Shown here: one piece after another, positions 19,297-28,748 of the stretch
Layout of the letters: each line of letters begins with the position of its first letter
Position numbering within the stretch: position 1 is the stretch's first letter
Source of the DNA: Bdellovibrio sp. SKB1291214
GTDB taxonomy: Bacteria; Bdellovibrionota; Bdellovibrionia; Bdellovibrionales; Bdellovibrionaceae
DNA: 64,000 nt
Assembly: GCF_002209355.2 (NCBI RefSeq)
Contig: NZ_CP106855.1
Coordinates: 3,100,001 to 3,164,000 of the forward strand
Direction of reading: 5' to 3'
Notes under the pieces: model-generated
The model's database searches: none
Told to the model about the DNA's origin: nothing
Seen by the model: the letters and a program-made list of their open reading frames with translations, nothing else
Position numbers and translations under genes: made by a program

Positions 19297-19851
19297 TTAT
19301 TTTACTGCATTTTTTTGGGCTGTGGCGCCGGCTTTGGATGAGGTTTTAAATTTCCGTTGCAGGTCTGTGCGAGCTTCGATGACGGCGTCACTAATGGATC
19401 TTTTTCCGTTGGATGTTTTGCTGTCGATGAGGTCTTCGCATGTAAAATAGGTGAAATCGAGCTCTTGCACGTTGGCTTGAGTGGGCTTTATCGCTCTGAC
19501 TTTATCCAGATAGGCGGCGATAAATTTATCATAAAGTTCAATGACAGCGTTGACCGGCATCGAACGGCCACCCAGTTTTTCCATTGAAACACTACCTACT
19601 TTATCTGTTCCCCACTGAGCATAATTCCAAGCTGGTTCCGGCCGCTTTCCTTCATCTTGACGAATCAAATTTAAAGAATCATCACTGGAGGCCCATTGCA
19701 TATCCATGTAATCGACCCGCACAACCCCTGTCTCGAGTTTCTGCAGAGCTCGTAAACACAGAACACGCTTTTCATCCAATTCCTTGGCAAAACCAAAGGA
19801 TGGAATCAGGCAGATTGAGATTGTTAGAAATAACTTTAAATACGAAGCCAT
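19297..19851 (-). CDS. Hypothetical secreted protein
   Basis: 184 aa with a clear signal peptide (about 1-22, ending GFA). The mature part has three cysteines and no family I can name; it looks like a small periplasmic lysozyme-inhibitor-sized protein, but that is only a size impression. The C-terminus is lysine- and alanine-rich. It stands alone on the minus strand, convergent with the putative acyltransferase. Confidence 0.65.
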   Translation of the reverse strand: MASYLKLFLTISICLIPSFGFAKELDEKRVLCLRALQKLETGVVRVDYMDMQWASSDDSLNLIRQDEGKRPEPAWNYAQWGTDKVGSVSMEKLGGRSMPVNAVIELYDKFIAAYLDKVRAIKPTQANVQELDFTYFTCEDLIDSKTSNGKRSISDAVIEARTDLQRKFKTSSKAGATAQKNAVK

Positions 19852-19951
19852 ATCTTATGATCTCAAATTCAGGAAGAAGTGTAAATTACCAAAAAATAGG
19901 CATATGTTCACAGCATGAACACGCAAATCTGCGGGATCGAATAGATTGTTT

Positions 19952-20488
19952 TTAGGGGCTGTTATAAGGGTCCAAATGAGTGTTCGTTACACGAAGTTTC
20001 GTGAGACTCGGAGCATGTTCTTCGCCCACACAATTTTCAATCATTTTCCTCAATTTCGAATAGGCTGGCGATATGTACATCTTAGATTGAAGCCACGCCA
20101 TTGCATAAACGAACACCAGGATGAAAATAAGATTTGGGATGCTGCCGTTCATATAGACTCCCAAAACCACGGTCACAATGGCGACGCAAAAAAATCCAGT
20201 GGCAAATCGGCGCTCACTGGCGCGCACAATTTCAACAGCTATAAAATCAGAATCATTTCTATTTTTAACAGTTATTTTCCACAACATAGGAATCAAATAA
20301 AGGCCGGGATGAATATCTGATTCATACATATTGATGCGGAATTCTTGCTCTGACGAAGACACGAGCTTACCGCCGGTCAGAACCAGATGCTGCTTAAGTC
20401 TTGCGAAAGAGCGAGCCTTGTCGGCTGATTCCTCATAGACGTGATGTGTGTAACTTGGAAATATCCGAAATTTAAAACCTTGCTCCAC
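19952..20488 (-). CDS. Hypothetical membrane protein with two central helices
   Basis: 178 aa. A soluble N-terminal part (about 1-90) is followed by a hydrophobic hairpin (about 96-135) and a short soluble tail. This matches the pattern of proteins with a PH-like or DUF domain next to a helical hairpin; no family is claimed. The start is GTG at 20488 with GAGG 4 nt upstream. It is 28 nt downstream of the next minus-strand gene (20517-20915), so probably in one transcript with it. Confidence 0.6.
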   Translation of the reverse strand: MEQGFKFRIFPSYTHHVYEESADKARSFARLKQHLVLTGGKLVSSSEQEFRINMYESDIHPGLYLIPMLWKITVKNRNDSDFIAVEIVRASERRFATGFFCVAIVTVVLGVYMNGSIPNLIFILVFVYAMAWLQSKMYISPAYSKLRKMIENCVGEEHAPSLTKLRVTNTHLDPYNSP

Positions 20489-20516
20489 GGACCCTCGTAA
20501 GAGCTCTATTATCCAA

Positions 20517-20915
20517 TCAGGATCCCGATTTTACAAACTTTGTCGATACTAAGGAATCTTCGATTGCCACTTCACAGCGAGCGAGGGCTGGGGAAATTGA
20601 ATGGAACCAAATAACGACGGAGCCGTCTTTAAATCCCGCCCATTTTGCTGGTGAAAACGTTCCACGATTCGCGGCATTTACAGTGTCACCGGCTGGGTTC
20701 CTTAGAACCATTTTGTCGAATGATGAAGCTCCCGTTAATTGCATGACTTCGTCCAAAGACTTTCCGATTTGTATTTGATCGCAGAAATCTTGAGCTCGGG
20801 CTTCGGTATTCTTAGAGCTGATAAGGACCGTAGCAATGCCTCCCACAATAGAAACACTCAGAAAACCCACGACTATCACAAGCATTTTGATGACTTTTCT
20901 TGTTTTTAAACTCAT
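20517..20915 (-). CDS. Small membrane-anchored protein, possibly BamE/SmpA-like
   Basis: 132 aa. One N-terminal membrane helix (about 10-33) is followed by a periplasmic part containing IQIGKSLDEVMQLTGAS, close in pattern to the I-x2-G-x-S-x2-E-V-x2-L-x-G signature of BamE/SmpA-type two-layer domains. Two cysteines may form a disulfide. The ATG at 20915 has GAGG at 7 nt. Functional assignment is tentative; the anchor is a helix rather than a lipobox, unlike BamE. Confidence 0.6.
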   Translation of the reverse strand: MSLKTRKVIKMLVIVVGFLSVSIVGGIATVLISSKNTEARAQDFCDQIQIGKSLDEVMQLTGASSFDKMVLRNPAGDTVNAANRGTFSPAKWAGFKDGSVVIWFHSISPALARCEVAIEDSLVSTKFVKSGS

Positions 20916-20980
20916 GCATCGACCTCACTCAAAATAGCTTTGAGTTTATGATAATCAGAGTCAACTGCAAAATGCATCGC

Positions 20981-22261
20981 TCACACATGGCCATCTTGAA
21001 TGTTGGACGAGGACTTCACTGATGATGTCAATTGCTCTCGAATTTCCTCGAGTTCTTTTATGGCCCTCCGTTTTTCTTCAAATTCTTTCGCTTGTCCTAA
21101 AGAAGACGAGAGCATCACAGAAACGAGTGAAAACGCTTTAAAGACTTCATCGTCATAGAAATTAGGACTCATTGAATAATTTTTTAGAACGCCCAAGAGT
21201 TCATCTCCATAATACAGGGGCACGATGATCATAGAGCGTAGATGAATCTTACGGCACGCTTCGCGATCCACGCGGTCATCAAGTTCGGAGTCTTTGCACA
21301 TAAGAGGTTTTTGCTCCCTTAGGCACAATCCCGAAAAACTGCTGCGCGCTTTAATTCGAGTGCCAATAAAGGAACGAGCGGCACCTCCAGCATAACGATA
21401 CACCAGATCTCCACTGTCTATATCGAGTTCTTCAATAATGGCGCCATCTGAATCCGTCAAATCCATTGATAAGTTCACGACCTTATTTAAAATAAGGTCA
21501 ATATCCATGCGCGAACTTGATAAGTTATTCTGGATTTCAATAACTTTAGAAAAAACCTCCTTTGTTCTTTCCAAGGATCGATTTGATTCCATCATCGACT
21601 GTTCCATCTGTACCCGGGCGCTCAAGTTCCTCAGTAAAAAAAATATCAATCCTAAAACTAGCACCACAGTGAAAACGCAACCCACTGTATTCGCAATCTT
21701 ACTCGTCTTAATTGTCTTGCGAACAACGCCATTTATGACGGCGATTTTTGCGATTTGCCCAGACTCCAGCTCATCAAATATCTTTCGCAGATCTTCCATA
21801 TCAGCTTGACCAGCATCAGTTGCGATTATCTCCAAAGCAGTTTGCTCTTGACCTTTCTTCTTAAAATCAATTGTTCGCTTTAACTCGATTAATTTTCTGT
21901 TCGTTATCCTTTCAGCATGCAGTAAGCGGTCCAGCTGTTCAGGATCATCCTGCAACTTCGCTTTCAGTTGGTTAAATTTATCTTCAACCAAAAGGGTCGC
22001 TTCTTTATAAGGAGTTAGATAGCGCGTGTTACCCGTGAGTAAGTATCCCCGCTGTCCTGTCTCTGCATCGGTTATTAGCGACTTTAGAATTTGAAAATCA
22101 AAAGCGACACGACGAATCTGAGCCCGTTCGTTCGTAGCGCGCTCCACGTAAGCCAGACGCGTTTGCAAAAACCAGCTTGTAAAAATCAATCCAAGAGTCG
22201 CTATAACAAAACCGAACAAAATTTTCTTGTACGTATTAGGAATCTTCGAACCTAGGTCCAA
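20981..22261 (-). CDS. CHASE3-GAF sensor protein without output domain
   Basis: 426 aa. An N-terminal helix (about 12-31) is followed by a CHASE3 periplasmic sensor with its hallmark ITDAETGQRGYLLTG (about 58-72), a second helix (about 190-210), a short coiled linker, a GAF domain (about 250-395) and a coiled-coil tail of about 35 residues. No histidine kinase, GGDEF, EAL or methyl-accepting domain follows; the protein ends 40 residues after the GAF. The start is TTG at 22261, supported by AAGGGG at about 6 nt. It would signal through a partner, or the tail may mediate dimerisation. No response regulator is adjacent. Confidence 0.8.
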   Translation of the reverse strand: MDLGSKIPNTYKKILFGFVIATLGLIFTSWFLQTRLAYVERATNERAQIRRVAFDFQILKSLITDAETGQRGYLLTGNTRYLTPYKEATLLVEDKFNQLKAKLQDDPEQLDRLLHAERITNRKLIELKRTIDFKKKGQEQTALEIIATDAGQADMEDLRKIFDELESGQIAKIAVINGVVRKTIKTSKIANTVGCVFTVVLVLGLIFFLLRNLSARVQMEQSMMESNRSLERTKEVFSKVIEIQNNLSSSRMDIDLILNKVVNLSMDLTDSDGAIIEELDIDSGDLVYRYAGGAARSFIGTRIKARSSFSGLCLREQKPLMCKDSELDDRVDREACRKIHLRSMIIVPLYYGDELLGVLKNYSMSPNFYDDEVFKAFSLVSVMLSSSLGQAKEFEEKRRAIKELEEIREQLTSSVKSSSNIQDGHV

Positions 22262-22435
22262 CGTACACCCCTTTCAATCCATTTTACTTTAGTAAACAAT
22301 AGCATGTCGTATCAAATACTTCGCACAGGGAAGCATTTGGCGGCATGTGGATTGATAACATACAATAAGAGTTTGAACGGCTTGGATATTGCCTGGGGAC
22401 TTAATGATTAGTTTTCAAGAAATCCTGAAAAAAGA

Positions 22436-22454
22436 AGGCTCCGTTATGGAGCCT
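22436..22454 (-). terminator. Terminator of the pur operon
   Basis: AGGCTCC (22436-22442) pairs with GGAGCCT (22448-22454) around a 5 nt loop. On the minus strand it is followed by TTCTTTTTTC. It begins 8 nt after the purM stop and fits a Rho-independent terminator well. Confidence 0.85.
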
Positions 22455-22461
22455 ATTCATC

Positions 22462-23457
22462 TTATTTTGGTGTATTGATTTGGCCTGTGCCTTTTTTGAC
22501 GTAGCCGATTTCCCAAAATTTTTCGTCCTGGGTTTTTAAATGGTCTTTGATCATTCCTGCGAAGGACTTTTTAACCAACAACACCAGCCCCACGCCCATG
22601 TTAAAGGTTTTGTACAGTTCCTCGTTTGATAGGTTTGTTCTATCCACGATGGTTTTTATTACTGGAGCTGTGTTGTTCAGACTTGGCCAGCCATTCAAAA
22701 CGTAATCAAATTTTTCACTGATACGCGGGATATTGTGTATACCACCGCCCGTGATATGCGCCATTGCAAGAATCGCCTGAGGGGCATTTTTACGAATGGA
22801 GTTCACAAGGTTCACGTAGATCTTTGTGGGAACCAATAATTGATGGATCAGTTCCGTCTCGCCGTCTTTTACTAATTTTCTCAACAGAGAATAACCATTC
22901 GAGTGAAAGCCGCTGGACGCGATACCAATCAAGACGTCGCCTTCTTCGATATTAGATTCATTGAACATGTCTTTAGGATGAACATCGCCCACACTGAAAC
23001 CTGCAACATCGTACTCATCCCCTTGGTACATACCTGGCATTTCTGCTGTTTCGCCACCGATTAAGGCCATTCCGGATTGTCTGCAACCATCCACCATACC
23101 TGCGATCAATTCTTCACTCACGCGGGTATCAAGCTTACCGAAAGCCATGTAGTCCAAAAAAAACAAAGGCTTTGCACCAACACATAACAAGTCATTCACA
23201 CACATAGCAACCAGGTCAATACCCACGCCGTGATGTTTATTCATTTGTTGAGCAAGCTTCAATTTAGTTCCAACACCGTCCGTACTGGAGGCGATGATAC
23301 GATCATCGCTAACTTGGTAAAGAGCCGCGAATCCACCAATCCCTTGCAAGACTTGATCATTGTGAGTTGTCGGCACCAAAGCTTTAATACGCTCTACGAA
23401 CGCATCGCCTTTGTGAATATCTACTCCAGCTTTTGCATAATCCATTACTTCTGACAT
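22462..23457 (-). CDS. purM: Phosphoribosylformylglycinamidine cyclo-ligase (AIR synthetase)
   Basis: 331 aa. ATP-dependent closure of FGAM to AIR, purine step 5. Typical features: YAKAGVDIHKGD at the N-terminus, DGVGTKLKLA, the MCVNDLL and GGETAEMPGMY motifs, and GGGIHNIPR. Last gene of the operon, 9 nt after purH, followed by the operon terminator. Length is close to the usual 340-350 aa. Confidence 0.97.
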   Translation of the reverse strand: MSEVMDYAKAGVDIHKGDAFVERIKALVPTTHNDQVLQGIGGFAALYQVSDDRIIASSTDGVGTKLKLAQQMNKHHGVGIDLVAMCVNDLLCVGAKPLFFLDYMAFGKLDTRVSEELIAGMVDGCRQSGMALIGGETAEMPGMYQGDEYDVAGFSVGDVHPKDMFNESNIEEGDVLIGIASSGFHSNGYSLLRKLVKDGETELIHQLLVPTKIYVNLVNSIRKNAPQAILAMAHITGGGIHNIPRISEKFDYVLNGWPSLNNTAPVIKTIVDRTNLSNEELYKTFNMGVGLVLLVKKSFAGMIKDHLKTQDEKFWEIGYVKKGTGQINTPK

Positions 23458-23466
23458 CTTAAACTC

Positions 23467-24987
23467 CTAGTGCAAGAAATGGCGACGGCCAGTGAAGATC
23501 ATTGAGATATCGCGCTTGTTCGCTTCAGCAATCACGTCTTGGTCTTTGATTGATCCACCTGGTTGAACGATGTATTTCACGCCCACTTTAGACGCCACTT
23601 CGATGGAATCCGGGAATGGGAAGAAAGCATCTGAAGCTAAAACCATTTCAGAGGCATCCGTGACGTTTTTCTCTTTCAAGCGAGGAATCACCAATTTTTC
23701 GATACAATCCACGCGGTTCGTTTGACCTGATCCCAAAGTCACCATTTCAAACTCCGATCCACGCTGCGCACAGACCGCAATGGCATTGCTCTTAAGATTT
23801 TTCACACATAAGAACGCAAAGGCTGCGAGTTTTTGCTTTTCCTGTGGGAAGGAGTTGGTTGTGACGGGAGTAAAGCTTGCGGTTGAGAAATTGTCTTTCT
23901 CCTGAACCAAAGCTCCGCCCTCGATCGTCCGAACTTGCCAGCTGGATTTTTTATCTAAGCTGATGGGAACAAGGCGGCAGTTCTTTTTAAGCATCGTCTG
24001 AGCCTCGGCTGAAAATTCAGGGGCCATAATCACTTCCACAAATTTATCTTGGAAGAAAACGGCCACTTCAGCGGTCACTGGAAAACTAAGTGCCAGAACT
24101 CCACCGAATGAAGACTTCTCATCCCCCTTCCAAGCAAGATCCAGAGCACGAAGTGGCGTTTCAGCTATAGCCAAGCCGCAAGGAGTGTTATGTTTCACAA
24201 CGACAGCAGATGGATGAGCATAGTCACCCTGCCACGCCCAAAGGTCTTTCAAAGACTGGGCGGCAAAGTCTGCATCTAAAAAGTTATTGTAAGACATCTC
24301 TTTGCCTTGAAGAGTCTCTTTGTGAGCTAGGCCTTGAGAAAATGGATCTTTCAAAAGTACGGCTTTTTGGTGAGGATTTTCGCCATAACGAAGTTGCTCA
24401 CCTGTGCTTTGAGTTAAGTAGGCAGCAATGGCCATGTCATAGAACGCCGTCATTGTGTAAACCTTGGCAGCGCATTTTTTACGGAAGTCCATTGAAGTAT
24501 TTCCGTTGTTTTCATTCATATTTGACATGAATTCTTTGTATTGGGAAGGTTCGCACAAAACTGTGACAGCTTCGTGATTCTTAGCTCCGGCGCGCAACAT
24601 CGTAGGTCCACCAATATCGATGTTTTCAACGCACTCCGCGAACTCAGCACCCTTTTCAACTGTTTGATGGAAGGGATATAGGTTCACGACGACCAAGTCG
24701 ATCGGCTTGATCTTCAATTCTTGCGCCCTCGCGATATCTGCTTCGTCATGACGACGGAACAACAATGAAGAAGAGATTTCAAAGCTTAAAGTTTTCATAC
24801 GGCCTTGGAAGGCCTCTGGGTTGCCACTGATTTCCTCAACAGCTGTCACTGGCAATCCAACTTGCTCAAGAGCTTTGGCTGTGCCACCACTTGCAATCAA
24901 CTCCACATTTTGTTTGTGGAGATTTTGCGCAAGCTCAATCAAACCTGTTTTATCGGAAACGCTCAACAGAGCTCTTTTAATTTTCAT
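23467..24987 (-). CDS. purH: Bifunctional AICAR transformylase / IMP cyclohydrolase
   Basis: 506 aa, catalysing the last two steps to IMP. The N-terminal MGS-like IMP cyclohydrolase domain (LLSVSDKTGLIELA, ELIASGGTAKAL) is followed by the transformylase domain with its KHNTPCGLA catalytic Lys-His motif and the late SDAFFPFPDSIE and VQPGGSIKDQ. The start overlaps the purQ end by 11 nt. Full length. Confidence 0.97.
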   Translation of the reverse strand: MKIKRALLSVSDKTGLIELAQNLHKQNVELIASGGTAKALEQVGLPVTAVEEISGNPEAFQGRMKTLSFEISSSLLFRRHDEADIARAQELKIKPIDLVVVNLYPFHQTVEKGAEFAECVENIDIGGPTMLRAGAKNHEAVTVLCEPSQYKEFMSNMNENNGNTSMDFRKKCAAKVYTMTAFYDMAIAAYLTQSTGEQLRYGENPHQKAVLLKDPFSQGLAHKETLQGKEMSYNNFLDADFAAQSLKDLWAWQGDYAHPSAVVVKHNTPCGLAIAETPLRALDLAWKGDEKSSFGGVLALSFPVTAEVAVFFQDKFVEVIMAPEFSAEAQTMLKKNCRLVPISLDKKSSWQVRTIEGGALVQEKDNFSTASFTPVTTNSFPQEKQKLAAFAFLCVKNLKSNAIAVCAQRGSEFEMVTLGSGQTNRVDCIEKLVIPRLKEKNVTDASEMVLASDAFFPFPDSIEVASKVGVKYIVQPGGSIKDQDVIAEANKRDISMIFTGRRHFLH

Positions 24988-25717
24988 GACGACCTTTCAA
25001 GTATTGCAAAGCACTTTTAAAAAATTCCAAACCCCAGGCTTCTCCGTTGAAGGGCAGATGCCAGTCCTGAAGAGCTGCTTCCGGATGAGGCATCAAAGCG
25101 AAAACCAATCCGCTTGAATCACAGACTCCAGCGATACGATCAACCGCCCCGTTAAAGTTTTCCTTATAACGAAGAACGATCTGATTGTTTTTTTGAAGAC
25201 CTTTAAGAACTTCATCACTTTCGCACATAAAGCGACCCTCACCGTGACGTGCAGGTAAAACAAAGTTTTCAGGTAAGTTTTTAGTCCAAATACAAGGTGA
25301 CTTCGTGTTGCGTTCTAGTTCAACCCACTCATTTTGAAAGTGACCCTGTTCGTTTTTAATCAAGGAACAGCTTTTTTGAAAATTTGCGTCGGGTAAAAGT
25401 CCCAAGCGGACCAAGGTTTGAAAGCCGTTACAAATTCCCATGACGGGGAATTTCTTAACGAAGGCCTGAAGCTCTTCTTTAACAAAACGTTCAAGTTTTA
25501 AAGCCAAGATTTGGCCACTGCCCAAGTGATCTCCGAATGAAAATCCACCGGGAATTACCAGACCTTGAAAGTTTCGAAGCATTTCTGGTTTTTCCACCAG
25601 ATCGTTGATGTGAACTTTTTCAGCCTGACCACCTGCGAGTTCCACAGCACGAGCTGTTTCATTTTCGCAGTTAATTCCATCACCCCAAAGGACCATGAAA
25701 TTAGGCGTTGTAGACAT
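24977..25717 (-). CDS. purQ: FGAM synthase, glutaminase subunit
   Basis: 246 aa class I glutamine amidotransferase supplying ammonia to PurL. The nucleophile Cys lies in MGICNGFQTL and the His/Glu of the triad in LMPHPEA; WGDGINCENETA is at the N-terminus. It overlaps the purL end by 17 nt and the purH start by 11 nt. Usual length is 225-260 aa. Confidence 0.96.
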   Translation of the reverse strand: MSTTPNFMVLWGDGINCENETARAVELAGGQAEKVHINDLVEKPEMLRNFQGLVIPGGFSFGDHLGSGQILALKLERFVKEELQAFVKKFPVMGICNGFQTLVRLGLLPDANFQKSCSLIKNEQGHFQNEWVELERNTKSPCIWTKNLPENFVLPARHGEGRFMCESDEVLKGLQKNNQIVLRYKENFNGAVDRIAGVCDSSGLVFALMPHPEAALQDWHLPFNGEAWGLEFFKSALQYLKGRHEN

Positions 25718-28700
25718 TTAAAACTCCTTCAGACCAAATCGTTTGCAGATCAGAAACTTTGACCGAATGGGAATCCCCATTGAAATTCCATTTAAAAGAA
25801 TTATTCGCAGTCACCTGCCCAAGCTTGATCGAGCAACGATCAAAATAACGTTCAAACAATGCGACCTTGTCAGAAGGAACACTGACAACAAATTGAGAGC
25901 CCATTTCCGACCACAAATTTTCCCACTTTAAATCACGCAGATCTATGTCAGCACCCAATGCATTTCCAAAACAGCATTCAGCCAAGGCAGACATCAAACC
26001 GCCTTCTGAAATATCGTGGCAAGAACTTAAAAGATCGTGTTGAATCGCTCCATAGACCAAGCGATATAGATCACGATTCTTAGCTAAATTCGGATATTCA
26101 GGCTTGGATGAAACGGTTTCGAACTCTTGAGCGAATACAGAGGCGGTTAGGCTTTCTGTCAACTGACCCAAAAGGTAAATGTTATCGCCAGCTTTATTAA
26201 AAAACCCGTTTACTGTTTTCCGAGCATCAGGCACTTGGCCGATGGCCGTCATTAACAGTGTCGGGGGAACGGAGATCTTAACTGTTTCCCCTGACTTTAC
26301 TTTACCGATGAAATCATTCTTCATGCTGTCTTTACCACTCACCAGCGGGGCCTTGTAAGCCAACGCCGCGTCGTAAAGACCGGCACAAGCGCGCACCAAT
26401 TGAGCCATCTTGTGTTCAGCATCTGGATTTGATTTTTTCGGAGTGGGATCTGGCCAGCAGAAATTATCAACCAACGCCAACTTATCTGGATCAGCCCCTG
26501 TCGCCACCAAGTTTCGAACAGACTCATCAACTGCACGTTGAGCCATCAAATACGTGTCGTAATAAGAAAGCTGGGGGCACAATCCATTAGACACAGCCAC
26601 GGCATTGTGCTCTTGACCACCATGAACTGATAGATCAATCACACCCGAATTGTTCGCACCCTGCTGAGTGGAACCACCATAAGGTTTAACACGAGTGGCC
26701 CCTTGGACTTCGTGGTCATAATAACGAACTAAGGGTTCACGAGAAGCCACATTGGGATTTGCCAATACAGTTTTAAGAGCTTCTTCGATATGCGCTGACG
26801 TTGGAGCCAAAGTTTTCTTAGGCGTTGCTCTGAAATATTCTTTGTACTCTTTCGGACCTTGGAAGTGAGCATTCAATTCCATTTTACTTAAGCCATCATG
26901 CAGGAACTCAAGTTCTATTTTCGCCAAAGGTTTATCGCCGTAATTGACTTCAAACATCCCTGAGTTCGTGAATTCACCCAAGCAAGAGGCCTCAACGCCC
27001 ATTTTCGCTGCCAATTCCAAGAACTGATGAAGGTTCTCAGGAGCCACCGCAAAAGACATACGCTCTTGAGATTCACTGACCAGCATTTCCCAGAATTCCA
27101 AACCGTGGTACTTCACTGGATGTTTAGAAAGATCCATACGCGCGCCACCCGACAATGTCGCCATTTCTCCGATGGAAGAGCTCACTCCACCAGCACCATT
27201 ATCAGTGATAGCTTGAATCAGGTTTTTATCACGAGCGATCAATGTGAAATCCAAAAGACGTTTTTGTGTGATACTATCGCCGATTTGAACAACGTTGGAT
27301 GCGACTTTATCATTCAATTCTAAGGAGCTGAAGGTCGCCCCGTGAACGCCGTCTTTACCTAAACGACCACCCGCCACAACGATCATATCTCCAGGACGGA
27401 TTGCTTTCATCTCGGTATTTTTGCCGTGAACTTGCTTTGGCATAACTCCCAGAGAGCCGACAAAGATCAAAGGCTTTGCCGCAAATTCGCTAGCAAAGTG
27501 GAAAGCACCGTTTACTGTAGGGATACCGCTTTGATTTCCACCCTCTTCTACACCTTGATGAACTCCGCGAAAGATCACTCCTGGATCTTTCAAAAGATCA
27601 GGACGTTGCGGGTGATCTGTATTCGGGAAAAGATCTTTTTTCGACAGACAGAATACATCCATGTTCGCGATAGGCTTCGCACCCACACCGCAACCAAGGA
27701 TGTCACGATTCACACCCAAGATCCCCGTGATCGCACCGCCGAAGGGATCTAGAGCTGAAGGACTGTTATGAGTTTCAACCTTCACACAGACGTTTACATT
27801 TTTATCAAAATCAACGATACCGGCATTGTCTTTAAAGACCGAAACCAGATAACCACAGTCCTGCAATTTTTTAGTCGCAGCTTGAATATAGGATTTATAA
27901 AGGCTTTTGATTGTTTGGGAACCCAAGCGTGGAACGTCTTTGACGTCGTCCTCTGTATACTCAACATTCGCTGCAAAAATCTTATGTTTACAGTGTTCAC
28001 TCCAAGTCTGTGCCAAGCATTCAATTTCAACTTCAGTCACATATCCCGCCCAGCCCATAGCCGCACGAGCTTTCATTTGTTCTGGAGAAGTAAAATGACT
28101 GATCACGGTCTGAATTTCAACATCAGACAAAGCCAAACCACGTTCTTGATTTAATTTTTCTAAAACTTCTCTTTTTAAAGGGAAGAGTTGCAGTTCTGGT
28201 TTATGTTCAGTTTCGACTTTCCAATAGTCATGGAAGTTACCAAAAGAGTTTTCAATTTTAAGCTCTCTACCACGTTTCACTTGAACCTTTTGAAGCAATG
28301 GATTTGCCAAAGTTTGGAAAAGGACCTTTTCGATTTGGTGTTGATTAAAATCTTCACCCAGTTCGATTTGCCAGCCGCTATGAACTTCAACGGGGAAATC
28401 CTGCCAAGATTTTGTAGAGCCACCAGAAACTAAATACAATGCCTCGGTTGCAGATCTTGCCCAGTTGTCAGTAACCCCACCTAAATAGCGAACTTCGACG
28501 TAAACTTTTCCCTCGTGGTATTCCGGATAACCCATCGTTAGATCTTCAGTGATAGGATCGCAGAAAACCTTTTGCAGATCGTTTTTCATATCCCACTTAG
28601 AAAATGCACCTGGAGTTTTTTCCATCAACCAGAAAACACGGGATAATTTAAGATCTTTTGCAGGAGCCACAGGTCCGAACAACTTTTTTAGATATTCTTC

Positions 28701-28748
28701 CTGAGAGTTATCGATACGACTGCGAACGGCCACTCTATGCTTTAGCAT
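25701..28748 (-). CDS. purL: FGAM synthase, PurL with N-terminal PurS-like region
   Basis: 1015 aa, converting FGAR to FGAM (step 4) with PurQ. It is longer than the small PurL (about 740 aa) and shorter than the single-chain enzyme (about 1300 aa). The extra N-terminus of about 190 residues holds two strand-helix units (VYVEVRYLGGVTDNWARSAT and the LGEDFNQHQIEKV region) that look like a built-in PurS. The synthetase core follows with WSEHCKHK, KVETHNSPSALDPFGGA, NGAGG and the PYGGS region. The glutaminase part is the separate purQ, so this is a PurS-PurL fusion with a detached PurQ. The ATG overlaps the purN stop by 7 nt. Confidence 0.95.
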   Translation of the reverse strand: MLKHRVAVRSRIDNSQEEYLKKLFGPVAPAKDLKLSRVFWLMEKTPGAFSKWDMKNDLQKVFCDPITEDLTMGYPEYHEGKVYVEVRYLGGVTDNWARSATEALYLVSGGSTKSWQDFPVEVHSGWQIELGEDFNQHQIEKVLFQTLANPLLQKVQVKRGRELKIENSFGNFHDYWKVETEHKPELQLFPLKREVLEKLNQERGLALSDVEIQTVISHFTSPEQMKARAAMGWAGYVTEVEIECLAQTWSEHCKHKIFAANVEYTEDDVKDVPRLGSQTIKSLYKSYIQAATKKLQDCGYLVSVFKDNAGIVDFDKNVNVCVKVETHNSPSALDPFGGAITGILGVNRDILGCGVGAKPIANMDVFCLSKKDLFPNTDHPQRPDLLKDPGVIFRGVHQGVEEGGNQSGIPTVNGAFHFASEFAAKPLIFVGSLGVMPKQVHGKNTEMKAIRPGDMIVVAGGRLGKDGVHGATFSSLELNDKVASNVVQIGDSITQKRLLDFTLIARDKNLIQAITDNGAGGVSSSIGEMATLSGGARMDLSKHPVKYHGLEFWEMLVSESQERMSFAVAPENLHQFLELAAKMGVEASCLGEFTNSGMFEVNYGDKPLAKIELEFLHDGLSKMELNAHFQGPKEYKEYFRATPKKTLAPTSAHIEEALKTVLANPNVASREPLVRYYDHEVQGATRVKPYGGSTQQGANNSGVIDLSVHGGQEHNAVAVSNGLCPQLSYYDTYLMAQRAVDESVRNLVATGADPDKLALVDNFCWPDPTPKKSNPDAEHKMAQLVRACAGLYDAALAYKAPLVSGKDSMKNDFIGKVKSGETVKISVPPTLLMTAIGQVPDARKTVNGFFNKAGDNIYLLGQLTESLTASVFAQEFETVSSKPEYPNLAKNRDLYRLVYGAIQHDLLSSCHDISEGGLMSALAECCFGNALGADIDLRDLKWENLWSEMGSQFVVSVPSDKVALFERYFDRCSIKLGQVTANNSFKWNFNGDSHSVKVSDLQTIWSEGVLNVYNA

